Shown here piece by piece: positions 1-8,117 of a DNA stretch of 64,000 nucleotides. The stretch lies in NCBI GenBank assembly GCA_030248195.1, contig JASAND010006582.1, forward strand, positions 1-64,000, written 5' to 3'. The notes under the pieces were generated by a model. That model saw only the letters and a program-made list of their open reading frames with translations, did not search any database and was not told the DNA's origin. Origin of the DNA: Trissonchulus latispiculum (taxonomy: Eukaryota; Nematoda; Enoplea; Enoplida; Ironidae). Positions within the stretch are counted from its first letter, which is position 1; each line of letters opens with the position of its first letter. The translations under genes and the position numbers were made by a program.

Positions 1-1264
1 GAAAGTCTTATGCTTGAGTTTTGTGCGCTTATGTGTAAATTACGTATATGTGTCGGCCAGCCTAGCCAATAGGTGGCGCTGTTGAGACGTCTATTTTCTC
101 TCGAAGCCTCTCCCAGCATCTTGTCTTTCAAGGGGGTCTCAAAATTATCCAATCAAATTCTTCCACGCTCTTTCAAAACTGGTCTTGTCTAGACGTCTCA
201 AAAACTTAGTCAGTCTAGTGTTTTCTTTCAAACTGTGCGGTCGTGTGTATTTTTGCGCTCCTCCCTATTGGCCCTATTATTTGCTGTGCTTTATTCTTCT
301 TATTAAAAACTTAAAGTGGGTACCACTTTGGGTTATTGTGAGCTCCAGGGTGACCCTGTAGAGCCACTTATTTATTATTATTATTCTGTTTTGGTAGTGG
401 GTTAATTAATTTGTTCTATTTCCTTAGAAGCTTATCTCTTTTTACTCTCTCTTAAATTTATATGAAGTTTCTTAAAATCATTTTCAGGGTTTAGGTTTTC
501 TCTTAGAAGTTTAGTTCATCTACAGTTGGTTTATTGTGGTATCTTTGTTCGATAGAATTTGTGTGTACTCTGTATCTTATTCTCTATTGTTGGTTCTTCT
601 ATTTAGTTAGGCAATTCTCTACACTGTTGTTTATCCTAAATTTTGTACGCATATTTCGGGGTTTGCCCCTTGTCAAGCACATTTTTTACAGTAAATGTGG
701 TCTCTTTTTGGGCCATTTTAGGGTGTCATTTTAGTTTAGGTTTTTGTATTAGAATTGTATATTCGGTAAGTAGGGCTTTTCTAAGGTTATTTGGGTAGGT
801 AGTTAGTTCTTTTTAAGCATGTACTTTTCAGCAAATTTGGGGTAGTTCATTTCTTACTTGAGTCTATCTCTTCATCGGTGGTTAAACTCCATTCGGTAGG
901 ATTCACTTAGGCTTATTTGGCGAGGTTAGTTGGGTCGACTGGAACTACATCTCCTCCAGGTTCGACGTTACCCTTGTGCACAGTTTCCCACTCGTAAAGT
1001 TTGATTGTTCGTACACTTCCAACTTTACACCGCCCCACCCAACGGGGTGGGGGGGGGGGTAGTAATTGGCCAAAAATTGGGCATTTTTAGAGCAAATTTT
1101 GCAACATTTTTCAAAAAAGTCCAAGTTATTGGCTTAACGTGTTTATTGTCGCGAGAAATACACGTTTATAACGGTTTTGTGGACTTCTAGACTCAATATT
1201 GACCTTATTCTGGAGACAGAAACATGTGTAATGAAGTGAGCAATAAGTTAGGTTATTTAATTAG
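1..1264. other. Gene-free flank left of the palindrome
   Basis: No coding region is supported here: the longest open frames are under 70 codons and look random. The stretch is AT-rich. It contains one copy of a dispersed repeat (1030-1222) and stops abruptly at 1265, where the left arm of the PolB palindrome begins. I see no second terminus of the PolB element in it. Confidence 0.6.
1030..1222. repeat. Dispersed repeat, copy 1
   Basis: This block starts at a G run and continues with motifs such as GGCCAAAAATTGGG and GGCTTAACGTGTTTATT. It recurs in the same order and orientation at about 25,090-25,308 with scattered mismatches. The second copy lies inside another TIR element, so this is probably a nonautonomous transposon or a fragment of one. 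No coding capacity is visible. Confidence 0.75.
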
Positions 1265-2461
1265 TTGAATTATAAGTTCATTTAGGTCTTCAGGATCCTC
1301 ACCGGCTTCCTCAGTTGTAGGCCCTAATTCGTAAACCGTTACATCAACGTCAAACTTTTCCTCGATTTCATCCAAATCTTCTAAAGTAACCCCATGAAAC
1401 TCTTCCCCGGGTTTGACCCATTGATCAATTAACTGGTAGTCTTTTCCTCAAGACCGTAAATGTTTGATCCTAAGGCAAACGCAAGGCATCTGAAGAAACA
1501 TTTGTCATCTTCATAAGGTCTGCCATTCCTCTGATTAGTAATTAGTGCATTAAGCCCTTTGTTATTTTTAACATAATCAGGCAGATACCTAGCTTCACTA
1601 ACAGGATAGATTAATGTAGAAGCAAACATTTGTAATTTCTAGGACTGTCCACTTCGTATTTGGACGCTGTTGTCTAACCCACTCTAAAATGTCTCCCCGG
1701 TCCAACTCGTAGAAGATTTTACTTAGATCCCCTTCATTCGAAATGTGAATAGGTTCATCGAAATGCCGGTTATTTCCGGATGGGTAATAATACCTGAGTT
1801 CCCCATCTTCGATGTTCCTAAGTACGAACCCGAAGGATAGATTAAATTTAAATTGCCACTTCTGCAGTTTAAAAACTACCTTAACTAGTTCCTTTAACTT
1901 AGAAGGATCTGTTACCCGGAAATTGTACCTGTTTTGGATACCGGGATTTACGAAATACCTAGTTCTAATCCTACTCCAATTTTCGCCATGAATTCTTGCT
2001 ATGTCCTCCGGAAATCCCGCAACTAAACTCCTTGTAATACTAGGAGCATCCTCTGTAGGGAGATTAGAAAAATGTATTTGTCTCAAGGTCTGGGGATCTG
2101 GGACTTTTGGGGCTTCCCTGTGAGTCCTAAGATGACCCTGGTAGCCTTTATATGTCTTATACCACATATTTGTACACTGATAGGAGGGTACTTCGCTTGG
2201 ATGAAACCTTTTAAAATGTTTAGTCATATTATGCTTCTCAGTAAAAACCTTTTTACATTTAGGGCAAGGAAAGAATGTTTTAGACGAATGCTCGAATTTA
2301 TTATGACTTTGCAGTTCCAGGAGGGTAGAGAACGACTCATTACAAGTCGAGCATTTTGGAACACTGCTAGAAGTGGAGGGAATGTCAAGGGGTAAAGTTT
2401 GAGAATAAGTCCAAAACTCGTCACTTCCTATCATCTGTTCCCCATCCCACTCAGTTTTCAT
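1265..2461 (-). pseudogene. Left-arm fragment: C2H2 zinc-finger protein plus start of PolB
   Basis: The upstream frame (1598-2461, 287 codons) begins at an ATG that the right arm lacks. It encodes two good C2H2 fingers near residues 37-58 and 67-88 and a degenerate third whose second cysteine is replaced. A conserved region without a name I can give follows. The frame then stops, and the next frame starts at 1629 with a 31-base overlap, exactly as at 8086-8117 in the other arm. That second frame (1429-1629) carries the E-D-D-K-C-F-F-R-C-L segment common in these polymerases. It is broken at about 1436 by a one-base deletion relative to the right arm, and homology ends at 1265 where the duplication stops. 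It cannot encode a polymerase. The product would be an N-terminal, possibly DNA-binding region of a Polinton- or adintovirus-like element. Confidence 0.8.
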
Positions 2462-2688
2462 AAGGGCAACCGCTTTGTCTCTAAGGGCCTGTCATCTGTG
2501 GGTCATCCTTCCAGAGCCCACTCTCAGTAGCAGAATTTAGCTTAGATATCGCAGACATTTCGCTATCTAACCCCTTTGGATCCTTTCACTCGCTTTTCTG
2601 TATTTGCTCTTATTTGCCGTTTATATGTAATTAGTCGCTTTTATTAGGTTAACCGTTTATATCTCCTTATATGAACTTCTTGCTTTTA

Positions 2689-3113
2689 CCAAGAGTACAT
2701 AATACATAAGAGTATGACAAGCGTCATACGCTATGTATTATGAGCTCGCTACATCCTCTGCACGCTATCGGCTAACCCCCCCCCCCCATAGATCAGACCC
2801 CCCTTGACCCCGCCCCTATACATGTACGGCGTCCAAACGGGGGGTCGGGGTCTATGTTAGTATACTTACATGTTAAACTTGACGGGGCCCCAATTTGTGT
2901 ATGGGGTTTAAGCTCGTATGATTTACACATCTGTGTACAAAATATACAAGCACGAGCCCGACCCCCCGTTTGGACGCCGTACATGCATAGGGGCGGGGTG
3001 AGGGGGGTCTGATTTATGGGGGGGGGGTCAGCCGATAGCGCGCATCGGATGTAGCGAGCTCATAATACATAGAGTATGCCAGCTGTCATACTCTTATGAT
3101 TATGTACTCTTGC
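2689..3113. mobile_element. TIR element family A, copy 1 (5-bp TSD TTTTA)
   Basis: A 425-bp MITE with long terminal inverted repeats starting CCAAGAGTACATAATACATA, and C/G runs flanking the centre. TTTTA is present at 2684-2688 and 3114-3118. The uninterrupted sequence in the other palindrome arm (about 7425) has the motif once, which proves the insertion and the duplicated bases. Further copies lie at 56,355-56,735 and 58,716-59,412. No coding capacity. Confidence 0.92.
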
Positions 3114-3394
3114 TTTTACTGACTTTGTCGTTTATATGTACGTTATCGTTTATATGTACTTATCGCTTGTATGCACTTCTCGCTTTTATGCACTTTATCG
3201 TTTATATGTACTTTCTCCTTTTATTAGATGTCACGTTTATATGTCCTTATATGAACTTCGTGCTTTTATTGACTTTCTATCCTTTTTATTAACTAGTACC
3301 CGATTAATTAACTAATTAGCTGCCAGCAATTAATAACTAATCAACTAATTAATAATTAACTAATTAACCGATAATTAACTAAAAACTTGCAGTT

Positions 3395-4030
3395 AGAGAG
3401 TAGAGAGCACTTAGAAACCGACCGCTCACGACGAAAGACCAAGTCAAACTGACGCTTTACCAGAAATTTCACCGTTTATATAGACTTTTGAGTTAGCTAA
3501 TAGTTGCTTGGCTTACAGTTTACGTTGACCGTTTGCAGAAATATCTTAATTTTAATGTATGTAGTTGCTGAATTTGGCTTAGTTAATGCTAACTTTGAAA
3601 CTTTTCCTTTATATGTATTCAATATAACGCTTCAAATTCGCTATTAGAGAGTAGAGAGAGCGCTTAACAACCGACCGCTCGCGACGACAGATCAAGTCCA
3701 ACTGACGCGATATCAAAATTTTCATCCTTTATATACTTTTTAAACCCTACCGCCAGTACCTCTAGTATACTTCTAGTACCGCTTGAACTCCTAGTACTCC
3801 TTGAACTGCTAGTCCCCCTATACTCCCAGTATTCCTCTAGTACTTCTATTATTCCTTGCACTTCCTGAATTACTCAAGTACTGCTTATTCTCCTAGTATT
3901 CCCTGTTTCTGCCTTTGTTTATTGCTTCAAATTTGCACTTTGTATTAGAGAGAGCGATTAAGAACCGACCGTTCGCGACGACAGCAAGAGTCAGACTGAC
4001 GGGGTACCCAATTTTTGTGTCCTTTTATGG
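3395..4030 (-). promoter_or_regulatory. Three tandem promoter monomers, left arm
   Basis: Mirror copies of the right-arm promoters, reading left towards the zinc-finger/PolB fragment. Initiator adenines fall at 3450, 3703 and 3997. TATAAA begins 30 bases upstream for the first two. The third, nearest the apex, has a decayed box (CATAAAA) at the 32-base position. The monomers share a pyrimidine-rich stretch and a GAGCGGTCGGTT core downstream of the initiator. Promoter function is inferred from spacing and arrangement only. Confidence 0.7.
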
Positions 4031-4380
4031 GTTTTCCGATGCCCTAAGGGGGTAATTATCAATTCCCAGGTGGTAGAGATCAAAGGTGCCGACAGCAGGG
4101 GTAATCCATCAAATCTGACAGGTCATCCATCAAATTTGACAGGTACCGGAGGGGGCTCTAGTTGAAATTGTAATTTGAATGCAGAAGAGGGGGCTTAAAA
4201 GTAAGTATTGGTAGTTAATTTTCCTGGAATTGCTGTAATATTTGTCCGACGATGCTCAATCTTACTCCTTTTGGCCCGATTCTTGATCAATTTTTGATCC
4301 AATTTTGTTGATTTTGTTTTTCAATTCATCTAGAACTCTCTTGAGATAGACCATTTCACTTAGTTTTAGGTCAACTTGTA

Positions 4381-4401
4381 TTATGTCAGAAGTTCCCTTG
4401 G
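4381..4401. other. Apex of the giant palindrome
   Basis: This 21-base unpaired centre starts TTATGTCAGAAG. Immediately outside it the arms pair perfectly (…CTTGTA / TACAAG…). A single-stranded form would be a hairpin with a short asymmetric loop, as in hairpin-ended linear replicons. That comparison is inference. Confidence 0.8.
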
Positions 4402-4772
4402 TACAAGTTGACCTAAAACTAAGCGAAATGGTCTATTTCAAGAGAGTTCTAGATGAATTGAACAAAATGAACAAAAAGCGAACACAAAATGAACAAAATT
4501 TGAACAAAAATTGATCAAAAATCGGGCCAAAAGGAGTAAGATTGAGCATCGTCGGACAAAAATTACAGTAATTCCAGGAAAATTAACTACCAATACTTAC
4601 TTTTAAGCCCCCCTCCTCTACATTCAAATTACAATTTCAACTGGAGCCCCCTCCGGTACCTGTCAAATTTGATGGATGACCTGTCAGATTTGATGGATTA
4701 CCCCTGCTGTCGGCACCTTTGATCTCTACCCCCTGGGAATTGAAAATTACCCCCTTAGGGCATCGGAAAAAC

Positions 4773-4836
4773 TATAAAAGGACACAAAAATTGGGTACCC
4801 CGTCAGTCTGACTCCTGCTGTCGTCGCGAACGGTCG
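4773..4836 (+). promoter_or_regulatory. Core promoter monomer 1 (TATA, Inr, DPE)
   Basis: TATAAAA starts at 4773. The initiator TCAGT has its A at 4805, 32 bases downstream. GGTCG, a match to the DPE consensus RGWYV, sits at 4832-4836, exactly +28 to +32. The promoter points towards the PolB gene. It is the apex-proximal member of a set of three. Confidence 0.7.
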
Positions 4837-5069
4837 GTTCTTAATCGCTCTCTCTAATACAAAGTGCAAATTTGAAGCAATAAACAAAGGTAGAAACAGG
4901 AAATACTAGGAGAATAAGCAGTACTAGGAGTAATTCATGAAGTGCAAGGAATAATAGAAGTACTAGAGGAATACTAGGAGTATAGGGGGACTAGCAGTTC
5001 AAGGAGTACTAGGAGAGCAAGCGGTACTAGAAGTATACTAGCGGTACTGGCGGTAGGGTTTAAAAAGTA

Positions 5070-5131
5070 TATAAAGGGTGAAAATTTTGATATCGCGTCA
5101 GTTGGACTTGATCTGTCGTCGCGAGCGGTCG
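5070..5131 (+). promoter_or_regulatory. Core promoter monomer 2 (TATA, Inr, DPE)
   Basis: TATAAA starts at 5070 within GTATATAAAGG. The initiator TCAGTT has its A at 5100 (30 bases downstream). GGTCG lies at 5127-5131 (+28 to +32). The spacing is the textbook TATA-Inr-DPE geometry. The same unit occurs inverted at about 3675-3733 in the left arm. Confidence 0.75.
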
Positions 5132-5322
5132 GTTCTTAAGCGCTCTCTCTACTCTCTAATAGCGAATTTGAAGCGTTATATTGAATAGATATAAAGGAAA
5201 AGTTTCAAAGTTAGCATTAACTACGCCAAATTCAGCAATTAAATTCATTAAAATTAAGATATTTCTGCAAACGGTCAACGTAAACTGTAAGCCAAGCAAC
5301 TATTAGCTAACTCAAAAGTCTA

Positions 5323-5384
5323 TATAAACGGTGAGATCCTAGGTACATCGTCAGTTTGACTTGATCTTTCGTCGTGAGCGGTCG
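5323..5384 (+). promoter_or_regulatory. Core promoter monomer 3 (TATA, Inr, DPE)
   Basis: TATAAA starts at 5323, the initiator TCAGTTT has its A at 5353 (30 bases downstream), and GGTCG lies at 5380-5384 (+28 to +32). This is the unit closest to the gene, but the 1.7 kb insertion at 5500-7248 now separates it from PolB on this arm. Confidence 0.75.
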
Positions 5385-5511
5385 GTTCTAAGTGCTCTCT
5401 CTACTCTCTTACTGCGAGTTATTACTTAATTCTCGGTTAATTAGTTAATTATTAATTAGTTGATTAGTTATTAATTACTGGCAGCTAATTAGTTAATTAA
5501 TCGGGTACTAG

Positions 5512-7236
5512 AGAACAAGGGATTGTATCCACCACGTCTGAAGAACACTAGCGCAAATTAAGATAAGTTTTCAACATTTTTAGAATGATTTTATTAATCA
5601 GTTTAGCGTCAATTAAGGGGGCGCTTCCATTATCGGGATTATTGATGTAAAATTTGGACCGATTGCTCAATTTTAAAGAAATCCCAACTGAAGTTACTTT
5701 GGTTGGCGGGGCATGTTTTGACAAAATTTCAGTAACTGAGACCATCCGCTTGGCTAGCTACCATTATGGCTTAAAAATCGAAATTTTATTAAAGCCCCAA
5801 ACGATTAACTCGAATGCACTGTGTGAAAGAGCATAAAAAGAGCTTTACAACGATGTGCATATCACTTCTGTACGTGGTTTCTATCAAAAGTTACAGGCGG
5901 TTGAATAATTGGCAAATTTACGTTGACCATTCCCATTTCGTTTAGCAAAGTAAAAACTAACAGTTCGAAAATGAATTCTAAAGGATATTTCATGATGCTT
6001 TTGTGTTGGATTTGTTTATTATTTTATAAAATGCACTACGCAACTTATTAAATCATAATATATGTGCAAAACAAAAGCAATTAGAGCGAAATTTTCCAAT
6101 TTAACTTTCTCATAAATGCTACGACCAAAGTTGCTCAAACTTTGCATGTACGTTTATTAAAGAGGTACGCAGGGGCACTTTTTTCATTTTTTGTTTAAAC
6201 CTTAAATTCCGTGAGATATCGACTTCTAAAGTTTTTGAACATTTATAAAATACTCAAAATTGCACAAATTAAAAAAATGAAAAAAGTGCCCCTGCATTAG
6301 GTCCGTTTATAGATTTGTGCAAAATTTGAGCTACTTTTATTTAGCCGTTAATGAGTGACACCATTTTGAAAATTTGAAATTATCCCTCTTGTGTAAGTTA
6401 CAAGCCAAGCAATAAATTTTTCAAACTCAGCAAATTACTAGTACTTAGCACCAACTATCGTTGCTGAAAATTTGAAAGAGATTGGTTGAGAATTGAATGC
6501 AGGAGAGCCGGTCCCGGTAATGGAAGCGCCCCCTTAAGTTTATCCCCGCACGCTAGAGAGAGAGAGCCACACAAAGCTTAAGGGTACTTAGTAACAGAGC
6601 CTAAAGGAAATGGTGTGTTTTGTGCTTGCTCTAAATTTTATGCTGTACATACTGTGGCTATAAACCAAGGCTATTTGACTGGCTCACTTTGTGAGCGTGT
6701 GAGCAATAAATTGCAAAAGTATCAGATCTACATGTAATATTATCTTTTTTCCAGCAAAATGGAGAATTAGCTAATTGGAAACAAAGGTTTCCCGGGCATA
6801 GTCGATTGTTGGGCACGGCCGGCCTTCATCTCTGGCAAAACACAACGACGTTCCATTCTATAAGTCTAATCTTTTAATCTTCTTGTTCTTTAATGTGGCT
6901 TAGCTTTGGTTTACACTTTACTTGAGTGCTCTTTTGAGTTTTGTCCCAGTTGCAAACTTAAAATATCAACTAACTACTGATTAAAATTATTGTTTGGTGG
7001 TGACAATTTAGTTGGGACAGAGGTGGGCATGGCGGGTGAAAAAGGTCCCGCTGTGTCTGCTCCTGTTGTTCAAATAAGTTTTCAGTAAAATGGGTAATCC
7101 TAAGGGGATACCGTAAGGAGATTTTAGCAATATAACCATATTAAATTTATTCTGAATTATGCTTTAAATTTAATTTTAAAGATCTATGTCGGAGGAAATG
7201 TGTATACGTTTTCAAAGATACGGAGTTTTCACCTCT
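5512..7236. mobile_element. Insertion of about 1.7 kb in the right arm with a 12-bp direct repeat
   Basis: ATCGGGTACTAG occurs at 5500-5511 and again at 7237-7248. The equivalent site in the left arm (about 3293-3304) has it once, so the intervening DNA is an insertion with a target duplication of up to 12 bp. It carries no recognisable transposase and its own ends are not clearly inverted, so the class is unknown. A second element (5617-6533) is nested inside. A 60-codon frame at 5654-5836 resembles nothing I recognise. Confidence 0.75.
5617..6533. mobile_element. TTAA-flanked TIR element (piggyBac/Kolobok type)
   Basis: TTAA occurs at 5613-5616 and 6534-6537. The inverted ends GGGGGCGCTTCCATTA match over about 21 of 22 bases. 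TTAA duplications are typical of the piggyBac and Kolobok superfamilies. The 917-bp interior is AT-rich and noncoding, with an internal inverted repeat around the two AAAAAAGTGCCCCTGC-like blocks (6174-6290). It is nested in the larger right-arm insertion. Confidence 0.8.
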
Positions 7237-7550
7237 ATCGGGTACTAGTTAATAAAAAGGATAGAAAGTCAATAAAAGCACGAAGTTCATATAAGGACAT
7301 ATAAACATGACATCTAATAAAAGGAGAAAGTACATATAAACGATAAAGTGCATAAAAGCGAGAAGTGCATACAAGCGATAAGTACATATAAACGATAACG
7401 TACATATAAACGACAAAGTCAGTAAAAGCAAGAAGTTCATATAAGGAGATATAAACGGTTAACCTAATAAAAGCGACTAATTACATATAAACGGCAAATA
7501 AGAGCAAACACAGAAAGCGAAGCGAAGTACCCTCCTATCAGTGTACAAAT

Positions 7551-8117
7551 ATGTGGTATAAGACATATAAAGGCTACCAGGGTCATCTTAGGACCCACAG
7601 GGAAGCCCCAAAAGTCCCAGATCCCCAGACCTTGAGACAAATACATTTTTCTAATCTCCCTACAGAGGATGCTCCTAGTATAACAAGGAGTTTAGTTGCG
7701 GGGTTTCCGGAGGACATAGCAAGAATTTATGGCGAAAATTGGAGTAGGATTAGAACTAGGTATTTCGTAAATCCCGGTATCCAAAACAGGTACAATTTCC
7801 GGGTAACAGATCCTTCTAAGTTAAAGGAACTAGTTAAGGTAGTTTTCAAACTGCAGAAGTGGCAATTTAAATTTAATCTATCCTTCGGGTTCGTACTTAG
7901 GAACATCGAAGATGGGGAACTCAGGTATTATTACCCATCCGGAAATAACCGGCATGTCGATGAACCTATTCACATTTCGAATGAAGGGGATCTAAGTAAA
8001 ATCTTCTACGAGTTGGACCGGGGAGACATTTTAGAGTGGGTTAGACAATGGAGTGGGTTGGAGTGGACAGTCCTAGAAATTACAAATGTTTGCTTCTACA
8101 TTAATCTATCCTGTTAG
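7551..8117 (+). pseudogene. Right-arm zinc-finger ORF, N-terminus deleted
   Basis: This 188-codon frame corresponds to residues from about 100 onwards of the left-arm zinc-finger ORF and is nearly identical to it. The start codon and first two C2H2 fingers are missing: relative to the left arm about 390 bp are gone, with the join around 7525-7535 in a short AAGCGA microhomology. A local block before the C-terminus (…V-R-Q-W-S-G-L…) also differs. It ends with a stop at 8117, overlapping the next frame by 31 bases. The MWYK methionine is an internal residue, not a real start. Confidence 0.75.

Noticed and set aside
5654..5836. Short frame in the right-arm insertion as a transposase remnant
   Set aside because: It is 60 codons, with no recognisable motif; the surrounding TTAA element appears nonautonomous.
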